From assembly GCA_903837355.1 (NCBI GenBank), contig CAILUI010000217.1, positions 19,867 to 83,866 of the forward strand: 64,000 bases of DNA, written 5' to 3'. This stretch comes from an uncultured Victivallales bacterium. GTDB taxonomy: Bacteria; Verrucomicrobiota; Lentisphaeria; Oligosphaerales; JAFGRS01. The translations under genes were made by a program, and so were the position numbers. Under the pieces are notes generated by a model. The model was given only the letters and a program-made list of their open reading frames with translations, was not told the DNA's origin and ran no database searches. Shown piece after piece: positions 1 through 8,872 of this stretch (the first letter of the stretch is position 1; each line of letters opens with the position of its first letter).

Positions 1-205
1 AGACATCGCGGCCGCAGAGCATGCCGGCGTAGCCAGGCGGAGTCGGGATATGCGGGCTGAAGCTGTCCTCAAACAGCGTCCCTTCGGCGGCCAGACGGTC
101 GATGTGGGGGCTGGTGAGGCGAGGGTACCCGTAGCAGGACAGGTGGTCCCGCCGCAACGAGTCGATGCCCAGGAAGAGGATGTTCGGCTTCAGAATCTTC
201 GCCAT
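1..205 (-). CDS. Sulfatase, N-terminal part (runs off the left window edge)
   Basis: Minus-strand translation from ATG at 205: MAKILKPNILFLGIDSLRRDHLSCYGYPRLTSPHIDRLAAEGTLFEDSFSPHIPTPPGYAGMLCGRDV, typical sulfatase/alkaline phosphatase-superfamily N-terminus. Confidence 0.85.
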   Translation of the reverse strand, partial: MAKILKPNILFLGIDSLRRDHLSCYGYPRLTSPHIDRLAAEGTLFEDSFSPHIPTPPGYAGMLCGRDV

Positions 206-419
206 CTGCGGATCTCCTGTGTTTGCCCGACTGACCGCCCTGACCGCGGGGGCCCTGAGTAGCGATGGACCGACACTGGCTGGGTACCGTAGCTTCGGGT
301 CATGCACTTGGCGAGGGCTCGGCCAGGCGGACAGCGCACCGGCCGGTCACCGGCCCATCAGCTTGAGCTTGAGCTCGAGCTCGACGTAGTACTGGAAGTC
401 TTGACAGGGGCAGCAAGAA

Positions 420-434
420 GTGGGATATTCCCAC
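420..434. promoter_or_regulatory. Palindrome GTGGGA-TAT-TCCCAC directly before the antitoxin start; candidate autoregulatory operator
   Basis: Perfect 6-bp inverted arms ending 1 nt before ATG at 436. Confidence 0.45.
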
Positions 435-435
435 T

Positions 436-669
436 ATGAATACGGCCTTGGTGGATGCCAAGAAGCGGATCGTGGTGCGCCCGGGGAAACCCGGTGAGGT
501 CTATGATGTCCAGTGCCAGAGCCCCGGGCGACTGCTTCTGGTTCGCCTCGAGCGTCCGGTGAGAGTGGAGTCCATGGACCGACGAGATTGCCTCGCGGCG
601 ATGGAGAAGGCGCCGTTGCGGCCAAGGATGTCCTGGGAAGAATTGCGGCGCATGACCCGCGAACCATGA
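436..669 (+). CDS. AbrB/MazE-like antitoxin (putative)
   Basis: 77 aa, N-terminal beta-rich MNTALVDAKKRIVVRPGKPGEVYDV..GRLLLVRLERP; stop overlaps the start of the PIN gene (ATGA). Confidence 0.65.
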   Translation: MNTALVDAKKRIVVRPGKPGEVYDVQCQSPGRLLLVRLERPVRVESMDRRDCLAAMEKAPLRPRMSWEELRRMTREP

Positions 670-1082
670 CGCTGCTGGACACCAACGTGCTTGTCTATGC
701 GTGTGACCCGGCCTCGCCCCACGCGGCATGGGCAAAGGAAGTAATCGTCGCTGCGGTCACCGGGGACGGTGCCGCAATCAACGCCGTAGGGTTGGCCGAA
801 ATCTGTGTGGGTGACGCTGAGCCGGAAACCGTCGCCGACCGGATCCGGAGCTGGGGCGTGGAGATCCTGGACGTCCCTTCGGCTGCCGCCGAAGTCTGCT
901 CGGAAGCCTATCGGCGTTACGGTGCTCGAAGGCGCTCCCAGTCCGGCCTGGCAACTGCAGCCGTGCCGCTGCCGGACTTCTTCATCGGGGCCCACGCCAA
1001 GATCATGGGCTGGGACATCGCCACTGCCGACAGCGACCGGTTCCGCACCTACTTCCCATCCGTTCGGCTCAAGACGCCCTGA
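666..1082 (+). CDS. PIN-domain toxin (VapC-like)
   Basis: MTLLDTNVLVYACD..., DFFIGAHAKIMGWDIATADSDRFRTYFP: conserved PIN acidic residues; ATGA overlap with the upstream antitoxin. Confidence 0.9.
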   Translation: MTLLDTNVLVYACDPASPHAAWAKEVIVAAVTGDGAAINAVGLAEICVGDAEPETVADRIRSWGVEILDVPSAAAEVCSEAYRRYGARRRSQSGLATAAVPLPDFFIGAHAKIMGWDIATADSDRFRTYFPSVRLKTP

Positions 1083-1824
1083 TGCCACGAGGCCCAACTG
1101 CCGCTTCGGTAGGCAGGCGGAACTCTCTTCCCCACGCAGCAGACGACCCATTCGCACGGGCGTTCAGCTTGGCGGCAAAGCCCTGGCAGTCGTCCCAACT
1201 GACCTGTTCCACCGGCGCCCGCAGCCCGGCGTCCCTGAACTTCGGCGGATTGCCGCCCATGACCTGCTGCCACTGCTCCTGCGTCACCTCATACTTGCCC
1301 AGCCAGAAGCCCTTGGTCAGGGTGACGCGATGCTGCACCTCGTCGCTATCGCGCCCGCTCTCGCCGACCGGACTGCCCATGATGAACTCGCCCGGTGGAC
1401 ACCAGACGAACTCCATGGTCACCCCGTTGCCGAGGTCGAACGTCTGCTCCTTGACCGCCTGGCTCGCCTTGACCGCGACGCGCAGCGCCGCGGGGTCGTC
1501 ATCCTCTAGCGGTACGACGCCAAGCAGCTTCCACACCACGATCACGCGCACCTCGACGTCGGTCGCCTCCGCGTAGACCTTCTTGAGCAGTTTCACATCG
1601 ACCAACTGACCGACGGCCAGACGCCGGACCTCCACGTCCGTATCCGCAATGGCCAGTCGCGCCAGCTCCGCCTGGTCCGTCACCACCCACACCGCACGGG
1701 CCGTGGCCTCATAGCGCTGACGAGCGACCCCGGCCACGACCAGCTTCGCGCACCACGACGCCATACCGTAGCACAAAGCTGCTGAGTCCGCCTCGCGTCT
1801 GGACGATGCCGGGAACGGTGGCAT
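1069..1824 (-). pseudogene. Truncated formylglycine-generating-enzyme (FGE/SUMF1)-like protein with HEAT-like N-terminal region
   Basis: FDLGNGVTMEFVWCPPGEFIMGSP...YEVTQEQWQQVMG...PVEQVSWDDC...FRLPTEA then frame lost (normally RLPTEAEWEYA); N-terminal HEAT-like AIADTDVEVRRLAVGQLVDVKLLKKVYAEATDVEVR. Confidence 0.7.
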
Positions 1825-3210
1825 ATGGAGTGCGGTGGCAGAGCCCTGCTGGCCAGCAGGAAGCCCTGCTCAACGGTCAGACGGCGGTGGCGGCCCCGGA
1901 GCGGGATGGCACGCCCTCGCTGGCGGCCCTGGAGACGGCGATCACCGGCTGGGCGAGCGCCCGCATGAATGCCGCGCCGGCACCCCTGTACATCGTCCTC
2001 GTCAACCACGGCAGCATCGGCGCCTTCCATATCGGCCGTGACCTGCTGACACCGACCGCACTGGACCGCATGCTGGACACGTTGCAGGACGTGAAGCTCA
2101 CCGACCCGGTGGCCCGACAGCAGCAGGTGGTCGTCGTCCTCGGTTCGTGCCACTCCGGCAGCTTCATCCGTACCCTTTCCGCCAACAAGCGCATCGTGAT
2201 CGCGGCGGCCGACACCTGGGAGTCCTCATACCGTGGCGCCAGCCAGGCCGGCGAGCTGAACCCGGACGGCGAATACTTCGTTTCCACCCTCTTCCACGAA
2301 CTCACCCGCACCGATAACAGCCTGTTCGCAGCCTTCCAGGTGGCCGCCGACGCGGCGCGGGAACGGGCCATCTGCACGACGCCGGTGGCACCGCCTTCCG
2401 GCCCGCTCTGGATCCAGGACAGCTTGAGCTTCCAGCACTGTGTCAACTACGTCATCGCCAACGGCGACGACACCTACACCTACCGCTTTACCAGCGCTTC
2501 GCGGGGCGGCGTCCCGAGGCCGCTGACCCACATCGTTTTCGAACTGCCGGCAGGCGTCAGCCTCGTGGGCGCACCCAGCAGCCAATACAGCCACGCCTGG
2601 AGCGTCGGCCCCGACGCCGCCACCGGGGTCACCGGAGTCAGGTTCCTGGCCGATGCTACCTACCGCCTCGGGGCGCAACTCGGCGCGGCAGAGAGCGAGT
2701 GGTTCCAGTTCACGGTGGGGAAGTTCGTGGAGAAGGTGACGAACCGGTCACGCCGAAGCCGAGGTCCTGGTCAGCGACGACCGCGAACTGGCCAGCGTGC
2801 TCATCAATGGCAAGGCTGCCGAAGGCGGGACGGACCCGCGGCGGGTCGTCGTAAAGAGCGCACCGCGGTGACGACAGAAGAGTATTTCCTCGAGGTGGAA
2901 GTGCACGGCCGGGGCGGCATCAAACTGACGGGCGTACGCCTGAACGACGGCAGCGAAGAATTCGCAGATGCGCTTCATCTTCATCCCTGCGGCAAAGCAG
3001 AACGACCCGCTGTTGGCCGAGCCCATCACGGTCGAAGCGGAGGCGAGCGCCGCGGGGGATCGCAGCGCCACGGCTGACGGCGAACGGGGCTCGGCGGCAC
3101 TGGTGGAGGGGGTGGTCGTCCGCCTCGACGACCGCCAGTGCGTGGTCGATATCCGTCCCGCCAGCGCGGCGGCGAAGCTCGGCAAAGGCGACCTTGCGGT
3201 GCTGCGCTGA
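1806..3210 (+). pseudogene. Caspase/peptidase C13-like protein, N-terminally truncated and frameshifted
   Basis: YIVLVNHGSIG (His box) and VVVLGSCHSGSF (Cys box) in frame to about 2740; homologous-looking coding continues in other frames (AEVLVSDDRELASVLINGKA; TTEEYFLEVEVHGRGGIKLTGVRLNDGSEEF; MRFIFIPAAKQNDPLLAEPITVEAEA). Confidence 0.6.
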
Positions 3211-3229
3211 GCCAGGCCGCGCCGCGCCC

Positions 3230-4810
3230 TCAGAGCAGCACGTCGAATGCCCGTACGGGCTGCACGATCCCTTTGAGTACCTGCTGGCCCAGATCAACGG
3301 TCGGGAAACGACCGCCTAGAGCCCGCTGGGTCGCCTCCCCAATAACGATGCTGCCCGGTTTCGCGACCAGAGCCTGGAGACGCGCCGCGATGTTGACCGT
3401 GTTGCCGACCACGGTGTACTCCACCCGGCGCGCCGAACCGATATCCCCCGCCACCACCAGACCGGTATTGATCCCGATGCGGACGTGGACATCCTCATCC
3501 TCGAGCTGCGTCGCCGCATTGCGCTCAAGCAGGTGCCGCCGCATCGCCAGAGCGCACTGGACGGCCCGCGCGGCGTGGTCAGGAACGTCGGCGGGAGCGC
3601 CAAAAATGGCCATGACTGCGTCACCGATGAACTTGTCCAGGGTCCCTTCATGGTCGAAGATGATGTCCACCATATCCGAGAAGAAACGGTTCAGGAAGCG
3701 GGCCACGTCCCGCGGCGGCATGCCCTCGCTACGCGTGGAAAAGCCGACAATGTCGGCAAACAGAACGGTCACCTCGCGCTCCGTAGGCTCCAGGAGTCCC
3801 TTGCTCTGGCCGGCCACGATGCGCTCGACCAGGCTGGGCGAGTGGTAGCGCATGAGCTGTTCACGGAGGGCCGCCTCCTCCTGCACCCGCGTCCGCAGAC
3901 GAGCCTGCTCGATCGCCGCCGCCGCGACATGGGCGAGCAGAGTAAGGAAGTGCAGATGGTGCTCGTCGAGACGCACGCGGCGCGTCTTGGAGTCCGCAAA
4001 CACCACCCCGACCGTGGCGTCGCCGGCCCACAAGGGCACGCACATGACGGAGCAAATCCCCTGAACGAAGATGCTCTCTCCGCCGAAACGCGGGTCGTCC
4101 TGAGCGTCCAGCGTGAGGATCGATTCGCGCCGCCGCAAGGCCCGCAGAGCAATGTCCGTGCTGATCGTACCGATGGCCTCGGCGCCGGACTGGTGCCGGG
4201 CCAGCTTCGGCACCAAGGTGTCGGTCTTCGCATCGTGGAGCAGGAGGAACACGTTCTCCACAGGAACGTGGGCGAACACCAAATGCACCACACGCTCGAA
4301 CAGCTCCTCCATCGACGTCAGCCGGAGCAGGCTCTCGGCAACGTTCACCAGGCCCGCCAGAGCCGCCGCGGCTTCGGGTGCCCACAACTGCGCCCCGGAA
4401 GAGGCGGTGGACATCCCGTGCGAGATCAGCTCCGCATTCAGAACGATGCTGCCATCGTCATCGAGAGTTCCCTGCCCTGTTCCCGCCAGCATCCGCGCGG
4501 ACGTGGGTTCCACGTCGGCGGGCGGATCACGAAAGAGGATCCGAATGTCGCCGAGTTGCAGTTCGTCACCGTCGCGGAGGACGCTGTCGCTGGCCTGGGA
4601 TCCGTTCACCCGAGTGCCATTCTGACTGCCGCCGTCACGGACACACCACCCCTGCGGAACGCGGAAGACGATGGCATGGCGGCGAGAGACGCTGTGGTCG
4701 GCAAGGCGGGCATCGTTATCGGCGGAGCGGCCGCAACGGCAGGTATCGCCGCGCAACGGGAGCTCATGGTGCCCAGCGCCGTCATCCCAGCTCAGAATGG
4801 CCATCGTCAT
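3230..4810 (-). CDS. FHA - GAF - class III adenylate/guanylate cyclase
   Basis: FHA: CGRSADNDARLADHSVSRRHAIVF...GSQNGTRVNG; GAF: NVFLLLHDAKTDTLVPKLARH; cyclase: VTVLFADIVGFSTRSEGMPP...FIGDAVMAIFGAP...RIGINTGLVVAGDIGSARRVEYTVVGNTVNIAARLQ. Confidence 0.93.
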   Translation of the reverse strand: MTMAILSWDDGAGHHELPLRGDTCRCGRSADNDARLADHSVSRRHAIVFRVPQGWCVRDGGSQNGTRVNGSQASDSVLRDGDELQLGDIRILFRDPPADVEPTSARMLAGTGQGTLDDDGSIVLNAELISHGMSTASSGAQLWAPEAAAALAGLVNVAESLLRLTSMEELFERVVHLVFAHVPVENVFLLLHDAKTDTLVPKLARHQSGAEAIGTISTDIALRALRRRESILTLDAQDDPRFGGESIFVQGICSVMCVPLWAGDATVGVVFADSKTRRVRLDEHHLHFLTLLAHVAAAAIEQARLRTRVQEEAALREQLMRYHSPSLVERIVAGQSKGLLEPTEREVTVLFADIVGFSTRSEGMPPRDVARFLNRFFSDMVDIIFDHEGTLDKFIGDAVMAIFGAPADVPDHAARAVQCALAMRRHLLERNAATQLEDEDVHVRIGINTGLVVAGDIGSARRVEYTVVGNTVNIAARLQALVAKPGSIVIGEATQRALGGRFPTVDLGQQVLKGIVQPVRAFDVLL

Positions 4811-4963
4811 CCTCTTTCCCTGTCGCGAGGCCCGGGACCCCGCCTGCGACTCTGCGGGCTGTGCCTCGTGGCAGACACCCCGAACCGTAATCCCGGTCGC
4901 GGAGTAGTGCAACGCTGCCGCAGGCGCATACAGGGCTGTTCCAAGATCGCGGTTCCCGCTACG

Positions 4964-5058
4964 GGTGAGCGCGTGAGAACGTGAAAGCGTGGATTCGTGA
5001 CAGACGGCCGGCACACGCGCCGTAAGCCTCACGCAATCACGCTCTCACGCTTTCACCG
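4964..5058. repeat. Inverted pair of degenerate 8-bp tandem arrays (5 x CGTGANNN, then 4 x NNTCACGC)
   Basis: 4964-5003: ggtgagcg cgtgagaa cgtgaaag cgtggatt cgtgacag; 5027-5058: cctcacgc aatcacgc tctcacgc tttcaccg; exact inverted 11-mer gtgaaagcgtg 4981-4991 / cacgctttcac 5046-5056. Confidence 0.7.
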
Positions 5059-5346
5059 TGCCGGTGACCAACACCGATGGTCGTTGGGAAAACGGAACCG
5101 CCCTGAGGCGCATACCCCGACCCGCAAGCCAGCGACTTGTACCGCGGCGGAAGCAGCCTTGCGACCTCCCGGCGGCGCCGCCGACGCGCCCCCATTGCCG
5201 CTTGGCGCTATACTACTGGCGCGCCCACGACGAACTCGCGAGACCGCCGCCTCGCGGCCCGTTGGCGCGCCCGTTGCCGGCGGCCCCCTGGGGTCCCCGG
5301 CCGGACTCAGTCCTGAGCCTGCCCAGCCAGCCGCCAAGGAGACACG

Positions 5347-7782
5347 ATGACCGTTCGTGCCGTTGTTCTCGGACTGCTCGGGGCGGCCCTACTGTGCGCC
5401 TTCACCTTCTTCAACGACATGGTGATGGGCGGTACCTTTTTGGTCGGGAACTTCCTGCCGGTGACCGTCTTCGGCGGGCTGGTGTTGTTCATGATGCTGG
5501 TCAACCCCCTGCTGCAGCGGCTCGGGCAGGGGGCGGCTCTGCGGGGCAGCGAGCTCTCGGTGATCGTGGCGTTGGTGCTCTGCGCCTGCTATGTGCCGGG
5601 GCGGGGTCTCATGCATCAGTTCACGACCTTCCTGATGCTGCCCCACCACTACGCCAAGACGACCCCAGGGTGGCAAGGCCAACCGGCGGCCATCCAGCCC
5701 GAGCAGGTGACCGATGCCTCGCGCCTCCGCCAGCAACTGGCGCACCACCTGACCGGCGCGAGTGGGGAATGGCGCGCTCTGCGCACCCTCGCCACTCCTG
5801 ACCTGCTGGCCGCGCTGCGCGCCGAGCCGCTGGCGGAGCCGCCGAGCGCGGCAACCTGTCAGCAGGTGCTGGCCGGCCTCAATGCGTTGCTCGAGAACCC
5901 GGCCGCTGCCGCCGCGATCCGCCAGGGCGTTTCCCCCCTGCCCCCCTACGCGCAACGGCTACGCACCCAGGTTGGCGACCTGGACGCTGAGGCCGCGCGC
6001 GATCTCACCCGGGCGTTCCTCGACGTCGCCCTCGCCGAGGCCCTGGCCCCACGCCTGCCGGCCGTGCTGCGGCAGGCCCCGCCGACGATGCTGGCCGATC
6101 CGGCCTACGACCAGGCTCTGGGGACCGGCGGCGCGCAGGCGCTGGAGGGCTTCGTCAACAGCATCGCCGTCGGCGATGAGCCCATCCGCTTCGTGGATGT
6201 CCCCTGGGGCGCCTGGCGTCGAACCCTGTGCTTCTGGTTGCCCCTGATCATGACCATCTGCATCGGCGCGGCGGGGCTGTCGCTGGTGATCCACCGCCAG
6301 TGGGCCAGTCACGAGCGGCTTCCCTACCCCACCATCGAGTTCGCCGCCGCGCTGCTCCCGGACGCCGCGGGGCGCCCGAGCCCGGTCTTCCGCAACCGGC
6401 TGTTCTGGCTGGGGGCGGCAACGGTCTTCCTGGTGCATATGAACAACTACGCCTGCGCCTGGTGGCCAGAGACCCTGATCCCGTTTCGCACCCAACTCAG
6501 CTTCACGCCGTTCCTCGAACTGTTCCCGGTCTACAACCGCTCGGGAATCGCCGTCTGGCAGATGTTCAACCCGACCCTCTACTTCACCGTCATCGGCTTC
6601 GCCTACTTCCTCAGTTCCGACGTCGCCCTGTCGCTGGGTCTGGCACCCTACGTCTTCGGCGCGGTGACCGGGGCGCTGGCCGGGTACGGCGTCGCCATCA
6701 ACGGCCCGATGCTGCTGCCGCATGCCAGCAATTTCCTGTACGCGGGCGCCTACTGCGGCATGTTCCTGGTCCTGGCGTACAGCGGCAGGCGTTACTACAG
6801 CAACGTCTTCCGGCGCTCAGTGGGCCTGTCTGCGGGCGATGTGGTGGAGACCTCGGCCGTGTGGGGTGCCCGCGCCTTCCTGGCGGCGATCGCCCTGTTC
6901 GTCATGCAGATGTCACGCGTCGGGCTGCAATGGCCATTTGGGCTGCTCTACGCGCTGATCATGGTGGTTCTGCTGGTCGTCATCAGCCGCCTCCTGGCCG
7001 AGGCCGGCGTCTTCTACCTGCACTCCTACTTCTTCCCATGCGCCGTACTCTGGGGCTTCCTGGGGACGAAAGCGATCGGCCCTGACCAGATGCTGATCAT
7101 GGCCATGCTCTCCTCGGTGTTGCTGATCGATCCCCGCGAGGCCTTCATGCCCTACGTCGTCTCGGCCCTGCGCATCACCGACCAGGCCCGTTGCCGTCTG
7201 GGGCGGCTCGCGCTCTGCGGCGTCACCGCCCTGGCCATCGGCCTGGCGGTCGGGGTCCCCGCCACCATCTACCTGCAGTACCAGCACGGGGCCATCCGCA
7301 CGGGCGACGGTTGGACAATGTGGTCCGTGCCGCACTTCGCCTTCGACGCCAGCAGCCAGGTCCGGCAGGCCCTGTCGGCCCAGGCGGCCCTGCCGGCCGT
7401 GGATGATAGGTCACCCTGGCAGCGCTTCCGCCAGGCCTCCGCGGCGCCGGCAAGCCTGATCGCCTTCGCCACTACCTTCGCCCTGGTCATCCTCTTTACC
7501 CTCTGCCGGCACCGTTTCGCCTGGTGGCCCATCCACCCTCTGCTGTTCCTGGTACTCGGGACCTGGCAGAGTTGTGTACTGGGCTTCTCCTTCTTCATCG
7601 GCTGGCTGATCAAGAAGTCCGTCACCAAGTACGGAGGCGCCGCCCTGTACGCCCGCCTCAGACCCCTGATGATCGGCCTCATCGCCGGCGAGATGCTGGC
7701 CTGCCTCGTGCCCATGATCATCGGCGCTCTCTACTACGCCTGGACCGGTACCCCGCCCAAGACCTTCGCCCTCTTCCGCTGA
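5347..7782 (+). CDS. Large multipass membrane protein, DUF6785/DUF6784-type
   Basis: 811 aa, many hydrophobic helices, extracellular-like loop region at about aa 110-300; family assignment from memory. Confidence 0.6.
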   Translation: MTVRAVVLGLLGAALLCAFTFFNDMVMGGTFLVGNFLPVTVFGGLVLFMMLVNPLLQRLGQGAALRGSELSVIVALVLCACYVPGRGLMHQFTTFLMLPHHYAKTTPGWQGQPAAIQPEQVTDASRLRQQLAHHLTGASGEWRALRTLATPDLLAALRAEPLAEPPSAATCQQVLAGLNALLENPAAAAAIRQGVSPLPPYAQRLRTQVGDLDAEAARDLTRAFLDVALAEALAPRLPAVLRQAPPTMLADPAYDQALGTGGAQALEGFVNSIAVGDEPIRFVDVPWGAWRRTLCFWLPLIMTICIGAAGLSLVIHRQWASHERLPYPTIEFAAALLPDAAGRPSPVFRNRLFWLGAATVFLVHMNNYACAWWPETLIPFRTQLSFTPFLELFPVYNRSGIAVWQMFNPTLYFTVIGFAYFLSSDVALSLGLAPYVFGAVTGALAGYGVAINGPMLLPHASNFLYAGAYCGMFLVLAYSGRRYYSNVFRRSVGLSAGDVVETSAVWGARAFLAAIALFVMQMSRVGLQWPFGLLYALIMVVLLVVISRLLAEAGVFYLHSYFFPCAVLWGFLGTKAIGPDQMLIMAMLSSVLLIDPREAFMPYVVSALRITDQARCRLGRLALCGVTALAIGLAVGVPATIYLQYQHGAIRTGDGWTMWSVPHFAFDASSQVRQALSAQAALPAVDDRSPWQRFRQASAAPASLIAFATTFALVILFTLCRHRFAWWPIHPLLFLVLGTWQSCVLGFSFFIGWLIKKSVTKYGGAALYARLRPLMIGLIAGEMLACLVPMIIGALYYAWTGTPPKTFALFR

Positions 7783-7906
7783 GGGCAAAGAACGCGATGT
7801 GACGTGGGCCGCCACGGCGCGCTGGCACGGGGGCACGAAGCGCCGCTCAAGCCAGCGCCTGAGGATGGACGCTGACGCACGGTCGACGGCTATTGGCAGT
7901 CACAAC

Positions 7907-8551
7907 TCACGTGCCTGCGGCGAATCGCCGCAGACGCTGCGAGAGTGCCAAGCCGAGCCCTTTGGCCTGCTCGAGTTTGTCGCGCTGCTTCTCCAGATCC
8001 GGCGTCATCTCGGGAGTGATCTTCGTCCCAGGACCGAAGAACATGTGGATCGCACCAACCTTGCAGGTTTCGCCATAGCCGCACGTGAAGCAGCAGGCTG
8101 GGCCCTGTGCCGACAGACCGCCTACGCACTCGACTTGGTTGTACTGGAAGAAGGTCTTGATGCTATCCACCACGCGATCCCCATTGCTGCCCCCTACGCC
8201 GACAGCCACACCGAGCTTACCGGCGACCGCCTTTCCCTCTTGATGCCGGAACTGGTAGAAGCGCTCGAGGAAGACATGCGTCAGACCATTGAGCGTCGAG
8301 AAGTAGTTTGCGCCGCCAATCACATAGGCGTCCGCCTCGACAATCTGCGAGCGTAGCGCGACCATGTCGTCTTTGACCTTGCAGACATTGTCATCGACGC
8401 ATCCAAGGCAGGCGATACACGGCCCGATCCGCCGACCGGCAAGCGACACGAACTCGGTGTCGCAGCCCTCGACTCCTGACAGAACTGCCAGGACGAGTTG
8501 ATCCGTGGTCGAGCCCTTGCGGGGGCTTCCTGAGATCCCAAGCACTTTCAC
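7907..8551 (-). CDS. Flavodoxin-family NAD(P)H-dependent FMN reductase (iron-sulfur flavoprotein-like)
   Basis: MKVLGISGSPRKGSTTDQLV..., CIACLGCVDDNVCKVKDDM, good RBS ggaaaggagcgaaccGTG. Confidence 0.88.
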   Translation of the reverse strand: MKVLGISGSPRKGSTTDQLVLAVLSGVEGCDTEFVSLAGRRIGPCIACLGCVDDNVCKVKDDMVALRSQIVEADAYVIGGANYFSTLNGLTHVFLERFYQFRHQEGKAVAGKLGVAVGVGGSNGDRVVDSIKTFFQYNQVECVGGLSAQGPACCFTCGYGETCKVGAIHMFFGPGTKITPEMTPDLEKQRDKLEQAKGLGLALSQRLRRFAAGT

Positions 8552-8629
8552 GGTTCGCTCCTTTCCGTTATGGCGGTTACGCGACAGACGTCAGCATGCG
8601 GACGCCGACACACCTTGACAGACACGGGT

Positions 8630-8722
8630 TCAGAGGCAACCACAGCGGTCAAAGCCCTTGAGACGAGCGAGGTCGTGGCTCACCTTGAGGAGGCGTTCGC
8701 GCGTTCCGTGAGGGCGTGCCAT
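8630..8722 (-). pseudogene. TetR/AcrR-family regulator, N-terminal remnant (30 codons)
   Basis: ATG at 8722: MARPHGTRERLLKVSHDLARLKGFDRCGCL*, resembles the first helices of TetR repressors (MARPRGTRERLLEAAHDLFRERGF...), then stop; not in the ORF track because too short. Confidence 0.55.
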
Positions 8723-8751
8723 TGCGGCGGCTTCTTCTTCCAGGAGATCTC

Positions 8752-8771
8752 CGTACCGACTGGTCGGTACG
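8752..8771. promoter_or_regulatory. TetR-type operator palindrome CGTACCGAC-TG-GTCGGTACG
   Basis: Perfect 9-bp arms with 2-bp centre, 30 bp upstream of the TetR remnant start. Confidence 0.6.
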
Positions 8772-8872
8772 CACGATCGTGCCGGGTGACCCGGCGGGCA
8801 AACGAAGGAACGGCGATAACAGACGGCGGCGGCGAAGTCAGCGCTCCGGTCGAGCTACGTCACGCCCTGAGG

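Noticed and set aside
3485-4984. 499-aa plus-strand ORF
   Set aside because: Antisense to the FHA-GAF-cyclase gene with strong motif support.
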